Source: Nereocystis luetkeana
Lineage: Eukaryota; Sar; Phaeophyceae; Laminariales; Laminariaceae
NCBI GenBank assembly: GCA_031213475.1
Contig: JARUPZ010000030.1
Location: 5,759,661 to 5,823,660 of the forward strand
DNA: 64,000 nucleotides
Direction of reading: 5' to 3'
The position numbers and the translations under genes were made by a program. Shown here piece by piece: positions 22,601-34,727 of this stretch. The first letter of the stretch is position 1. Each line of letters starts with the position of its first letter. Below the pieces are notes generated by a model, which had not been told where the DNA came from, did no database searches, and worked only from the letters and a program-made list of their open reading frames with translations.

Positions 22601-25600
22601 CCAAGGGAGACGACTTTTTTCGAAGATCAACGCAATTTCACCGTCAACGATTGTCAGTCGCAAAGCCTGTCAATATCCACACCGGAACCCCTCCGAGACC
22701 GACCCGCAACCAAACGTGTCGGTTTGGCTCACCGGAAGTCTCTGTTCTCGGCGGCCCCCACGTTCTTGGTATTCGGAGCGGCGACCCGAGCCGGTGGCAT
22801 GCGCCCGTCTGGGAAGATGCAGCTGGAGCTGGAACCGTCGTTGTGCTCGAGAAAAACAGCAACGTATCCCTTTCGTGTCGCCAAATGAGTTTTTTTTTCC
22901 AGCGACGCACGGTGGAGGAAGGCAATCGTATACGTACACGTGTTCAGAAGATCGTGGCCGGGCGTGGCGAAATGAGATCACGACCGTAGCGCAGCAGGGG
23001 GGGGGGGGGGGGGGATCGAGCCACGCACGCCTTTCTGTTTCCCACCCACCATCAATTCAGGCGCCACGAGTTCCACGCCTCTACCGAACACGATCCCACG
23101 AAACGATTCGGTCCGTTTCGTGTCAAAACCTGCCCCCTGACAAGAGTCTGTAGTTCCATCACGGCCTGTCGCGCATAATCGTCCCAGAGCTTCGCAGCAT
23201 AGCAGCAACCGAACGGTGAGAATGCCTCGGCGCGTTTGTTGAATACAAGTAAGGATTTTGACCTCCAATAACTATCAAAGCTCCCAGACACGCAACGACA
23301 TAACTATCATCTGCGCTGTCGGTCCTGTCTAAAAAAAACGCCGTCGGTCACGCTCCAGCACTCACATAGGACGCCATTTCCGCGGCAAGTGCGGAGTACA
23401 CCCCTCGATTCCCTCCGAGCCCATGGGAAAATATAACCAGCGGGCGTTTGCTCTCCCCCGAGGCAAGGGGGGCAGCCGGGAAGCACGGCACGTCTGGCGC
23501 AAGGAAGTGCCCTGGGTTTCCGGAGCCGAGAATGGAAAGTAGTTTTTGTTTTTTCAAGACGCAGCCAAGATAGCATCGGCAGGGACGAACGCCCGCCTCG
23601 TGGGTGCAGTTCCCACGAAAAAATGCAATACTTACTTTACGTAGAACAGCAGGTTAGGAAGTACGAAGCCATCGTCGGCTAAATCCTACTCCAGGTGCGG
23701 CAGCGCCTCGCGTACGGACACAACGCAGATCGGCATCGAGGGGGGCAGTCTCGGCGAGGGACTGCAGCCCTACCACCAACGGGCACGCTCACAGGGTGCC
23801 TAGACCTTTGCACGCTTCAGGTTTCCGCCAGCTGTTCGCAGCGTTCGTGGAACATAATCGTGTGGAACGCTAACCAAATGCGCAATTTCCCCAATAGGGC
23901 GGCTCGTGCTCGCATCTCACCGGCTTCAAAGCCAGGCCCGTCGAAGCTACTTAGATGCGCCGTGATCCAGCCAGGCATGTGGGCGAACTTGGCCATGCTC
24001 CTCGCCTGCTCCCGCCCGAGATATCTGCAGCACAAGCGGGCGCGTTGTGAATGCTTTCCAGGACTTGGCTACTCTGAAGACAGCGGGTCTCATTCGCCAG
24101 TTTTTCATAGATGAACAGGGCGTTCTCACCAGTTTACTAACGTCCACCTGCAGTATTTTCCTTGCAGGTTCAGCCACCGAGGTTTACTTCACGCGAAGAC
24201 TCAGGGCGCCGGGTAAGCAGTGAGGACTCCTGCAACGAAGAGCGCAACAGCGCCGTTTGCGCCGCGCCGCATTTTCTAACCGCGCCATAAACCAAGCTCC
24301 TGCACACCAGCACGAACCAGAAGACTCAAACAGTCGCTCGGCCTCCCTCATGCCAAACGCTCAAACGTTCCAATCAAGGCGGCCACTAGTCATGGACACG
24401 GTGCACCGTAAGCGCTGACGTTGAAAGCATTGCCCGGTGGAAATTACATCGACGACCACGCCATGTCACCCTCGAGCTCGGCACCACTTGTTCCCTTTTC
24501 AACCCTGCGTGCTGCGACAACATGCCTAACCTCAACAAAATGGTCATGATTAAACAGCAGTGACTGCACCGCCCAGTCACGAAGTGCATCCCTTCGGACG
24601 GTATCTGCCTACCTTGCTTTGTATGCCGAGCGAGTATATCCCACCCGTACATCGGACACGAGGCAAGCCAAGCACAGGGCCGAAGTCGCTACCACCGCCC
24701 AGATGCGTGCACTCGCCACAAGGGACAAAAAAGACGATAACATCAAGGCTTCCAGCGGAGGCGCAGAGTTGGATCGCAGAGACGAACTCGACCCGAGAAT
24801 GATGGCCGCGCCGACGACGCCTGCCTACACCAGTTCAGCAAGGGGCGGCAAGAGCCGATGGGAGCAGGGGCGCGGGTAGAGGAACGTGGAAATGCGAGGT
24901 GGGCCAAAAAACGAATCTAAGCGCCAGGGAACGGAAATAGCAAAACCTGTTAAACCACCTCGCCGGCGGTAGAGTCGAGTCATCACAGGCTCAGTTCCTT
25001 GCCGTGTTAACTGTCTACCGCTATGAAAAGCTACGTGTTGTGTGAAGCTATGCGGGCGGAGCGCAGACAACGGCGAACGAGTGGACTGCGTCGCTCGCAG
25101 ACCAAGAACATGGTAGGGGAAATTTGCGGAATACAAACGTGGTATACCTGCGTCAAACCAAACGGAATTCGTTTCGCATCTCCCCAGGCAGGGACCAGCG
25201 ACCGACGGAACTGCCTGATTGTGGACGGGAACCAGGGGAGCTTCGCAGTGCGAGATTTTTCCACCGGATAGAATACCTGAACCGGCGGCCCCATGGGTGC
25301 AAGAGAAGGGGGTGGTGGTCATAAGGTTCTGTGGGGGGGGGGGTGGGGGTGGCAGGGATGTCGAATCACACGATAAGTGAAGCATTGTTTCAGGCCGAGC
25401 GATGGTCAAGCCAGAGCAAGCTTCAGCGGAGAAGCGTCTTTGTATGACCGGCAACCTCAGCTGTCCCTCGAGCTCAAGCGCAAGGTTGCGCAACGAGATT
25501 CCTACTGTACAGCAGTCCAAAACCGGCGTGTGCAGCCAGAAACGGCAACGAAAACAGCGGAACCCACGAGCCCGTGCCGCTTCGACTTGAATTGGCCCCT

Positions 25601-26298
25601 GCTCTGTTCTGCCAGCCAGACCGAGCGTGGAACATTTTTTTCTTACCTGCGCCATTACCTCCAGAGGCCAGAGCTCTTCCGCTTGAGGTTCAGTGCTAGC
25701 ACCCTTGCCGGCGACAGCGGTACGAACATGCTCCGTTGCGATGGCTACAGCGAAAGGGCCGCGCGCACCAATTGGTAACAACCGGGGCATCTTGTAGCAC
25801 CTGTAAAGCACGAGATAGTCCTTATCGTTATCATGGTCTTCGAAGAAAAAAGCTCGCTGCATGGTGTTGGCTCACCAGCCATGGTGTTGGCTCACCAGCC
25901 AAAGCGCACCACAAAGAGCGAGGGTTCTGCGCTGCTTGCCAAAGGGGGGTGTATGCAATCGCTGCAGGGACGGACGCATTCCAAACGATGCACCAGGTAT
26001 TCACCAACAGCTTCAGCGCATTTAAGCGTCTTGTGATGGTGCTGGGCGTTCTCGAACGACAGGTGTCCATGAAACAGCGATTCCGGGCACCCATTATGAT
26101 ACACCATCGCCCTCGGGGGTACCACAGCGAACACTCGCGGAGTGCGCGCGCTCTACCACATACAACTCACAGCAAAAGGGAGCACGACGCAAGGGACAGC
26201 GTCAGGACACCCATCGCAAGTATCCAAGCCGTTGAGCCGCCGAACACCCCTGTCGCATTGACAGCCAACACCAACGCTGGCACATACAGAGGAAGGAC
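19653..26298 (-). CDS. Platelet-activating-factor acetylhydrolase-like lipase
   Basis: Ten exons join in phase on the minus strand: 26298-26171, 25800-25659, 25276-25215, 24024-23921, 23511-23366, 22869-22733, 22316-22184, 21572-21399, 20170-20035 and 19756-19653 (stop TGA), 422 codons including stop. The product matches the plasma/type II PAF-acetylhydrolase family, which hydrolyses sn-2 short or oxidised acyl groups of phospholipids. Landmarks in order are a hydrophobic N-terminus (about 1-43), QVFYPVEKSRTAK, the oxyanion-region VIFSHGLGGNRG, GYVAVFLEHNDGS, the nucleophile motif GHSFGGATVLQ (Ser about 292), MDGWLFPL (Asp about 324) and EHNNFSD (His about 389). All three triad members are present. 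The intron after 25215 would use a rare GC-AG pair. The true first exon is not settled, although 27298-27439 is a candidate. The C-terminus is shorter than in the human enzyme. Confidence 0.8.
20821..20895. mobile_element. 75-bp palindromic element, copy 1
   Basis: The left arm GGACTGCAGTCCCGTTTT plus GGGGACAA is mirrored by TTGTCCCC-AAACGGGACTGCAG about 21 bp further on. A second copy is at 30868-30945. Both begin after TTA. The element lies in an intron of the minus-strand lipase gene (between 20170 and 21399). Confidence 0.7.
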
Positions 26299-27297
26299 CT
26301 GCAACCTGAGATAACCGCAAACCCAGCGAAGCCACGAGCAAAGAGAAAAACATGAGCTCAAGCACGAGTGATGGCAGCTGATGCCCCTCTTGCACCCCGA
26401 TGGTTAGGAGAGGTTAAAATATCAGTCGAAGGGACGCCTGACTAGCGCAAATAGCAAGGTACCGCATGTCTCGTTGGTGCATACCGCGGATAAAAACAAC
26501 GCGCGTTTGCTTCGGACTATGTCCATGTCGTCCGCAACTGCGAAGCTTTTTCCCGACGACACAAATTGGATACACCCACCGATTCTTTCTCAACAGCAAT
26601 ACGTTTCAGCTGGTCAACATGTTGTTCATCATATACATCCTCGTGTATGTAACCTGGGCAAGCCGAGTACGAGGCTCAGGCAGTGCACGCAAAAGCATGC
26701 TTACCTTGGGCCTTCACACAAGCTGTGAAGCAGGACCAGCACACCTGAGCGTACAAAGGGGCATCACAAAGGGTTCGCAATTGAGGGCAGTACTGGGCGT
26801 TTCATTGATGCTGCCATACGATGCTGCTCAACAGCTCGGTAGATCGAAAGGGTGAAGACATACAAAAACTTTCAGATAATGCTCCGCTGTTTAAATCGGA
26901 GGGAGTGAGCGCAAACCCCGAGTGTGCAGTGCCTGTGCTGCTGCCCCGACGCATGCGAGCGGCGGAGCGTGTTACTATATTGTCGCTGGTGGGTGGAAGA
27001 GTGGTTTGAACAGTTAATAGGAGGACAGCACTCCCCTGTGCTTTCGACAGTCCTGGCATTTCATCTTGAGGTGGCCAGAAGGTCGTAGGATGCAACATGC
27101 CGTAAGTCTACAACAACAACAGCGGCAACAGCAAAATATCATTGAGCAGGTTATGAGCCTCGCGGTGTGCGTGGGGGGTTGAAGCCTGTCCTTCCTGGCA
27201 CGTAGATTTCAGATGTGGGGCATGCATCGCGGTCGAGGTGGATGTCAACACCCGCTGGTTAAGCAAGCACCCCAAAAAAGGTGACCGGTATATATAC

Positions 27298-27439
27298 CTT
27301 GGACAACCGCGGCCAATCTTCCAGGGATCGGTAGATCGAGCCGCGTTGGTAACGTCATGGCTGTGAACCCGACAGCTAACGTGGTGGCCACCTGGTACAA
27401 CAGCAGCAAAGGGACGAATACATGTTTCAATCGTGGCAT
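27298..27439 (-). CDS. Candidate upstream exon with hydrophobic N-terminus
   Basis: The frame starts MPRLKHVFVPLLLLYQVATT and continues with a hydrophobic, signal-anchor-like stretch up to a GTATAT donor. Its position and strand would suit a 5-prime exon of the lipase gene at 19653-26298. The phase does not join directly to the exon at 26298 (phase 1 against phase 0), so an extra exon would be needed. It could equally be chance. Confidence 0.25.
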
Positions 27440-27682
27440 CCATCATCAGGGAAAGTTATCCTACTTCACTACTATACCTCACCAGGTATTTTATTAGCGC
27501 GCACGGCTCGGCAACTGCAGCTACAGTCTGCATATGTACCATATAATACGCGTCCAGGCGCTTGTCGGAAGCTGCATCTGATTTAGCATCGAAAAAAACT
27601 TGCGAACTACAGATGCGAACACTGATCATTTGTCTCATTATTGGTCCAATCAGCGGTCATGAACAGGAGTATATGTACTGTA

Positions 27683-27788
27683 TTACGGGGGGGCATAGTA
27701 ATCAGGACCCATCGCAAACACAAAACCCGGTATATTCCAGTATTTTTTACAAAGCATACCAGGACCTGATTGCTATGCCCCCCTGTAA
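27683..27788. mobile_element. 105-bp Stowaway/mariner-like MITE, copy 2
   Basis: This 106-bp element starts TTACGGGGGGGCATAGTAAT and ends CTATGCCCCCCTGTAA, with TA at 27681-27682 and at 27789-27790. The interior has drifted from copies 1 and 3, but the terminal inverted repeats are conserved. Confidence 0.85.
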
Positions 27789-29728
27789 TATCAACAGTAG
27801 AAGCCTGCCGATGAGCACGCGGGGAAAAACAAAATTGCTCGGGCGGGATCCCTGACCTACTGCTGTAGTGAACACTAGTATTGCAATGGTATTGCAAGCA
27901 AGGATGTCGAATAACGGAATTACGTCCGTACGGCGAGCCGTTCTAGCGATAAGTAATAGAACTCGGCCGGCGAAATTACGGGACCTCCCCAATCCCCTAT
28001 AAACAAATACCGTAAACATGTCTAACAAACCCCTGCATTTTTCCTTCCCAGTTCTCAGCAGTATCATTCAATAAAAATGAAATAGTTTACGTCGTTATCA
28101 TTGGTCACATTTGGACTTCGAGCATACGCTGTCCCCCTGCCTAGCAGCCACATTTGGACTTTGAGCTTGGGCTGTGAGCCCTGCGACCTGCTGCGACCAT
28201 GGTGATGACAAATTGGATAGCAAAGAGGTCCAAGCACCCAGGCGTACGCGAGAAGTTCGAACCCTAGCAGCAGGGCGGCCTCCGTCGTTGGCGTCATGCT
28301 GACGGAGGCTTACAGCGCAACAGCACCAACCATAATAATACGTATTAATGAATTGATAAATTGATAAAACTTCACAAATAGAGGTCTGCACAGTAGTTTT
28401 GGAAGTACGTTTCGATCCTAGCGGGGATGTCTCTTAAACGTTCCCTATTTTTTCCGTAGTTTCGCGCAAGCATCGTCTTTTTCTGAATTTATCGAAGTAC
28501 ACGTGAGATTAAGCTTTTCTTGCCGTAATTCGACATTCTTGATTGCAAGGGTCTGGTCACTTTCTCACCGGTATGAACCTGGTGCCCGCAAGTGTTGTAC
28601 ATACCCAGTGGCATCGGTATCAATTGTGGAAATGACCGAGATAAGTACCAAGTGATCAAGTTATTTACTCCTAGGTGTTTGCCGTACGTAGAAAGGCCAG
28701 CGAATGGTGCCGATCCAGGCGTCGCAGGACCAGACATCGAAACGACGAAATGGCTGGGTTGCTACCGGGTATGTATCGAACTGTTCGCGATAGTACCATA
28801 CTCTCCGGGAGTTTCTGTGCACAGGATCAGTGCTCAGAACCGTCGACATGGCTTGGAGCCCACATGACGCGGCTTTTTTTAGTTGTACGCGCTCTCCGCG
28901 TTGTAAACGATTAACATTTTGAAGATTATGTTTGCGTAACTACGGCTGTGTTTACAAAGAATCGCGACATTTTGAGCCGGATTGCGGACAATGTCAAAGG
29001 GATTATTAGACAGCAGTACCACGTATTTGTGAGACTGTTTCCTATGCGGTTCAGATTTTGAGCTTCAGATTTTGACCCGATCGCATTTTGAGCTGTGCAG
29101 TTCGCAAATCGAAACAGTCTCCCTATGCGGAAAAGTCGGATTTATTGCGCGTGCAGAGATTCGAGCAAACCCCGAGACCAACTGCTGTTGTTGTGGTCTG
29201 GCGCCGCGAAGAGACGCGTCGAGTGCGCTGCACCGCGCGTACGACCCAAGCGTCCGAGCCCACGCTGACTGCTTTCGGTCTGGCGGCGAAGAGATATGTC
29301 GAGTGCGCTACGTAGAGTCAACCTGCCTTGGTATTTCGTATTTCACAATGTAACTGACTGCTGTTGCTGTAGTCTATGTACGAGTACGTATACACGGAGA
29401 GGTGCACGCCGAGTGCGCTTCTCTTGGTCTCCAGGCCCGAGCCCGCGCCAGCCGACTGTAGTATGGCCACGGAGAGACGCGCCGGCGGCTAACTGCGCGT
29501 CGGGTGCGAAGCAACGTCGCGATACAGCTGTGCCACCATCCAACTCATCGATCGTTCTGCTGTTGCTTGCTGTCGTGGATAACACCTTGAACTTGAGAGA
29601 GTATGCCATTTTTCGATTGAAATCTGATGGCCCAAGTCGTCGCATTTTGGGCCCAAATCTGATGACTTCGGCCATCGGATTCTCAAATCGAAAAAATCTG
29701 GCCCGATTTGCATATTCGGACTGCATAA

Positions 29729-30254
29729 GACCAACTATTCTGGGGGATTTTTGAAGTGTTGTAAGAACTGGGGGGTTATGCCGAAAACCCGCTATTTAAT
29801 CGGCGGGACTGTCAAAAACACCGGGAGATTCCTCAGGATACTCCTCTTAGTTTTCCGAGTTCCGAGAGCTTTCTTGAGCGTTTTTTTGTTTCTCTACGTA
29901 GAGTCGTAGTGTGGCTGTTCGTCCATACTATTAATATCAGCTCTGAGGACATCACGATTTTTGATTAAAAATATTCAAAGATCCATCATTCCTGGTCCCA
30001 GTTCTGACGATCTTATTTTTGGCCCTCAGAAAACTGTGTGGCTGCTGCAAAAATTAAACTATTAATACGTACCTGGTACGTAGGACTCTGGAGAAACGGA
30101 CAACTGCTGTTCCACAAAGCTCTCGGAAAACTCTGGAGATAATTTCTGAGGAGTCTATCGATGTTTTGGACAGTCCCGCCAAATATAGCGCGTATATTCG
30201 GCCTATAAAACTCAGTTCATGGAGCCAAGAAATAATTTCCCATAATAGTTGGTC
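29729..30254. mobile_element. PIF/Harbinger-like fold-back element H3
   Basis: The 526-bp element begins GACCAACTATTCTGGGGGAT and ends with CCCATAATAGTTGGTC. It is flanked by TAA at 29726-29728 and at 30255-30257. Longer sub-terminal inverted stretches are present: GGCGGGACTGTC near 29800 against GACAGTCCCGCC near 30170, and TTTTCCGAG-type motifs near 29850 and 30127. No transposase frame is visible. Confidence 0.75.
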
Positions 30255-30411
30255 TAAAAAGCATACCGGTACGCTTTCTTTTTGGGGATAATAAAAATAC
30301 TACCAGGTATTTAGACGAGACATATTACGCAGGTTGCAAAGTTGAGTATCAACTATATAATCAGTCGAACTCACAGCTGACGATTTCCATAATTTTATAA
30401 AACAATACCGG

Positions 30412-30770
30412 TCGCCCCGGTGGGTCAAGTGGTTAACCTCGAATTCTACTTGTGTTCGAGTCCTGGGTTCGAGCCCCAGGTGGGTCGGACATTTGAATTT
30501 ATTCGCAAAAATAAAAATAAAAAAGGATTCAATTGTTGAGAGCGCCTAGCAGCGTGGGTAGGCACAACACGATGCGAGTCGACGAGGGGCAAAAGGCTGA
30601 AATATTCTCGCGATAAAAATGAAGGCACGTACCGTAGCGGGAAGGGGGTAGAAGAGCCTGCTATGTGACCCCGGATCTGAGTTTCGAGTTGGAAGGAGAG
30701 AGAGAAGAAGATGTGCGAAGATAATAAATGGGATGAGCAAAAATAAAAAAATAAAAAAATACCAGGGTAC
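30412..30770 (+). repeat. Probable tRNA-derived SINE
   Basis: The head (30412-30490) has a box A-like GTGGGTCAAGTGG and a perfect box B-like GGGTTCGAGCCC inside a CTGGG/CCCAG T-arm. The acceptor ends do not pair, so it is not a functional tRNA. A body follows that contains GATAAAAA-TGAAGGCACGTA near 30614 and ends in A-rich (AAAATAAAAAAAT) sequence at 30740-30762. The body, without the head, has a weaker relative near 52075-52240. Confidence 0.5.
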
Positions 30771-30867
30771 CTGGTATCAAGCTCGAAATCGAACCGTATA
30801 CGTACTCGTACGGAAACACCAAGTGTAGTGCTCGTACGTGACGTGCAGCCGCCTTCTTTTAGGAGTG

Positions 30868-30945
30868 TTAGGACTGCAGTCCCGTTTTGGGGACAAAACA
30901 CGCAAATTCTAAGTAAATTGTCCCCAAAACGGGACTGCAGTTCTA
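30868..30945. mobile_element. 75-bp palindromic element, copy 2
   Basis: Starts TTAGGACTGCAGTCCCG and ends CGGGACTGCAGTTCTAAA. The 29-bp arms around GTTTTGGGGACAA are nearly perfect complements and almost identical to those of the copy at 20821-20895. Confidence 0.75.
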
Positions 30946-33559
30946 AAATTCCGTTCTTTACCACACGTACTGCTGTACTGCTGCTTAAACACCTGGGCGT
31001 GGGGTCAGGGCAGTTGTTGTTGTTGTTGTTGTTGTTTTCACATGAACACACCGCTATACTTGATACGAGTACTAGCCCGTGGTCTCAAGGCAGGCTCCAA
31101 TGATTCTCGGGTGGTCAATGTATGCCTGCAGCACCTTCATGGTGCCCAGCGTTTATGCAACGTGTACGATTAATTAACACACACCACCGTTCGGTTGAAT
31201 CAACGAGAGTTGCGCCAGTGTGCAGCCAGACAGCTGCGGAAAAATTTACCAGTACAAACATCAAATGTCACACGTGGCGGGACGCGAAGCTATACAAGTG
31301 CGGAAGTGACTCGGCTCCCCGAACAACGAAACGGCAACGGGTACAAGGTGCTGCTGTGCCAGATGTTATACCAGTACGATACCTCGATACGTAGGGGTTT
31401 GGTTCAAAAGGGTTCAAAGCAGTGCCGGCGTTGTGAATTACCAGGAAAATACTGGGTTTTCCATCAGAACCAGACGAACAAGCGACGAGTACGATACTCT
31501 GGTTTACCGAGTGGCGGCAGTGCCTCGTGCCACGATGCCACGATACCTGGTACCTGGTACATATTAATACCATAATTACATAATTACGAAGTTCGAGTAT
31601 ACTGCTGCAGTAAATGCCGCTGCCACGAAGATAGCAGTGTAGGGTGGAGAGTTGCGGTACCGAGGAAGGGCCAAGGGCCGAAACGACTCGTGCTGTGCTC
31701 GAGTTCTCGTAAAATATCACATTGTTACGTGTGCAGCAGCGGCGGCCATGAGATCGATTGCTGTCGACGACAAGCGGGCGGTATAATACTGGTACATAGC
31801 CGACAAAAACTCCCCGTATTCTCTCATTACATACCTGGTACATGCAGTGTCAGGTAGTACAGAAGTGCTGCTGCCTGAAGATATGTTTGCACCCGGCGCC
31901 GCATTCGTCAGAATCGACTACTACTACATACTCGTACAGCAAGCAGCCGCGCTGCCTAGAGCGCTGCCTGGCAGCTAAACTACTCAAAGTGCTTGCTCCC
32001 AGTATCCTGTATCCACAACAGAACCAGTCAAACAGATATACAGCAGCACCAGTATATACAGCGCGGCAGTACTCGTACCTCGTAGGCCGCGTATGTACGT
32101 ACGCAAGAACCAGTGTCGAATGTCAACCGTCGAAAGTAGTGTACCAATAAGACAAAAAGTATGGAAGCGGAAGTACCAGTGCAAAAATAACGAAATCAGG
32201 AGTGGAGCCCTGTCATAAAACCCCCCTCCGGCTCAACGCTGCCTCCGCAAAGCGCACCTTCAGCTAATGCCGACCAGAGCTTCGGCGCTGCGCACGTCTA
32301 CAGCAGTATACTCTCGGCAACAAGACCATCAGAGAACAGGGAGCAAACTGCCGTAATTCTCTCACGGATCTACGCGTACACTGCAGATGACAGATGACAG
32401 ATGACACACCCTGACACTCACCAGAAGGACTTCGAGAGGAGTCCAAAACATGACCTGCCATATCGGAGGGCTTTTCCTCGGCACAAGCTCACTTAGGCTG
32501 GGTAGAGCGGTCGCACCGCTAGTCGTGCCACTGTGTAAACACATCCTCGGCAATGAACTGTCGAAGAAGTAACGCTGCGCACGGTGTGTTCATTCCGTCG
32601 TGGGCGCAGGACTCGCTCCCCTCGCTCGTCTCGTCAATCGCATGGATCGGCTCGGCAGGGAATAATGCGGCGGGAATATATGGCCAATCAAATTTTGCAA
32701 GTAGCTTCTGCCCAGAGCCCAGAGGTTCTGGAGATCTCTTTCGCAGTGAGTGACGGCGGTGGCCAAACTGGCGGTGGCACAGACGGCGGTGCTCAGGCAG
32801 GGCGGCCGCTGGAGAAGGGATTTCCTTCGAACAGCGGAGTGGTGATAGCTCATCAGGTAGGCCCTCTACATGCAGGTTCCGCTTCGGCGGTGCAGGAGAA
32901 ACCGAATAGAAAACGAGCGCGAGACTTTCTTTCGGGACGATGGGTTGCACGATCGGAAGAGTCGTGCACATTGCATGATAAAATACTCACTCGTAGTGTT
33001 CGCAGATGAAATCACACAACTAAGAACAGCAGTACAGCAGCAGTACTCCTGCTTGTGTCGTCATATCGAGATTGCCTCCATGTTGCACCCTGTGCTATTT
33101 ATGCTGTGTGTCGCAAGAAGTTGTCGCACAATGAGAGGGTCTCTGGTTCGGCAGAACCTGTCCCAAAATCAAGTGGATTGTGAATACTCGTAGACTGAGG
33201 ATTCGGGATAGTAGTGGGTAGAGAGAGACCTCGATTCCGTCCTCGCTTCGTACCGCTGTGTACCTGTGTACCGACGTACACTTCTGTACCGGAATTGTTG
33301 TACTGCAACTCGTGCATGCTCTGCAGTTGTCGGTCGTTGTTGTTTCTTGCGTCAACGCGTCGTTTCTCACATACAGCAGCACCCTGATATTCAAGCCGGT
33401 ACTCGTACGGCTGCACTCTAGTTCGTGGTCGGGAGGGAGATCTGCCAACCATGCTCCCGACTCGCTAGTGCATGTATCGAGAGTCGAGAGCACTCACTGG
33501 TATGATGGGCCGAGCCTGAATCGGTTCATAGACAGGCACTCGTGATGTTGAATGTCATG
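30946..33559. other. Intergenic stretch, no recognised gene
   Basis: It contains a TTG microsatellite at 31014-31037 and several TACCTGGTA motifs (near 31550 and 31832). On the minus strand a 150-codon frame (32971-32519) includes the composition-wise gene-like run KFDWPYIPAALFPAEPIHAI. I do not recognise it and see no supporting neighbours. A triple GACAGAT repeat lies near 32385. Confidence 0.3.
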
Positions 33560-34009
33560 TAGAAGCCCCGCCGGGTACTCGTATACAAGACGCTTCGCGT
33601 AGCGGGCGGTACGCTCGCTCACGAGGAACAATGGAACGGAACAGATGCAAACAGGCGATTCTATATAATTATGAAATACCTGGTCCGTCAGCTGTGAGTT
33701 CGACTTGAAAATACCAAGAGCTCCATTGCCCATCCACGAAAACCACCTGGACCCCCCACGCTTGCATGTACGTAGATCTGCTTATTTTAATATGTACGAA
33801 AGAGAACGAGGAAGCACAGCACGGCACAGCATCGCAAAAACAATGAAAATGAAAACGAAAAATTGACAAGAAAAAAAAAAATCCCCGTCCCCTCTCTTGT
33901 GATTATTTTCCGCCCCCTTGGAACAACACCTTGCGCCGGTTAAAAAAAAAAAAAAATCGTTCTCTCAGCCTCGTACGCTGCCCGCCCCTCTTCTTGATAA
34001 AAATCCATG

Positions 34010-34652
34010 ATCTACAAGCAAAGGTAGTAGAAGGAGGGCCCTTCGGACTCGAGGGGCTGCAGCGGGTGGCCGCAGACGCAGAGGCAAACGTCAAAAGTTG
34101 AACCACGCCGAACTTCTCGAGATATTGGCACAGATTGGGTCCGGTAGAAAGCAGCTGCTATCTACCGCAGTTGGAGCAGGGAGAGATGCTGCAACGCCAT
34201 CGTCGGAACACCCCGACGTTGGCGACGGGAGCCGGGAGGGTGAACGCGTTACCGCGGAAGCTGGCCACTTCGGTGGAAGAGGGAAATATTGGGGATGTAA
34301 CCCCACAGGCGAGCAGCCTCCTAACGTGTCGGGTGGTCTTCGGGGTCAGACGTTTGTGAGACAGCCCAGCTCCAATATTTCCCTCTTCCACCGAAGTGGC
34401 CAGCTTCCGCGGGAACGCGTTCACCCTCCCGGCTCCCGTCGCCAACGTCGGGGTGTTCCGACGATGGCGTTGCAGCATCTCTCCCTGCTCCAACTGCGCT
34501 AGATAGCGGCTGCTTTCTTCGGACCCAATCTGTGCCATCATCTCGAGAAGCTTGTGACGCTCCTCTGCGTCTGCGGCCGCCCGCTGCAGCCCCTCGAGGG
34601 CGAGGCCCTGCTCTACTACCTTTGCCCGCAGGTCATCCACTTCGTCACCCAT
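34010..34652. pseudogene. Inverted duplication of a coiled-coil gene fragment
   Basis: On the minus strand from 34652 a frame starts MGDEVDDLRAKVVEQGLALE and continues as a charged, heptad-like coiled coil through EERHKLLEMMAQIGSE to a T-P-T-L-A-T-G-A-G-R segment. From about 34297 back to 34010 the same sequence is repeated in opposite orientation, with a 70-bp spacer. The minus-strand arm is the better preserved one; the plus-strand arm has stops. The parent gene is not identified. A retrotransposon gag-type or other coiled-coil protein is possible. Confidence 0.5.
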
Positions 34653-34727
34653 GAGCCTAGGTTGGCAACGTTGACTCTAGAGTGTTGATAAATCCCAGAC
34701 GAAGAACGAAGATGATTCAGGTGTTTA

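Larger units (their letters stand above)
26299..29728. other. Repeat-rich stretch upstream of the lipase gene
   Basis: No firm gene was found. The stretch holds the candidate exon at 27298-27439, the MITE at 27683-27788, and from about 29040 to 29728 a segment with repeated CAGATTTTGA / AAATCTGA motifs and an end (CGGACTGCATAAG) resembling the ends of the fold-back at 34728-35229. It may be the remains of a related inverted-repeat element, into whose end the element at 29729 inserted. Confidence 0.35.

Noticed and set aside
22734-22860. Plus-strand frames with gene-like composition
   Set aside because: The minus strand gives GYVAVFLEHNDGS in phase with neighbouring lipase exons, so the plus-strand frames are shadows.
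24825-25862. 345-codon minus-strand open frame
   Set aside because: Only two pieces of this region belong to the lipase (25659-25800 in this frame and 25215-25276 in another). The rest is intron that happens to stay open.
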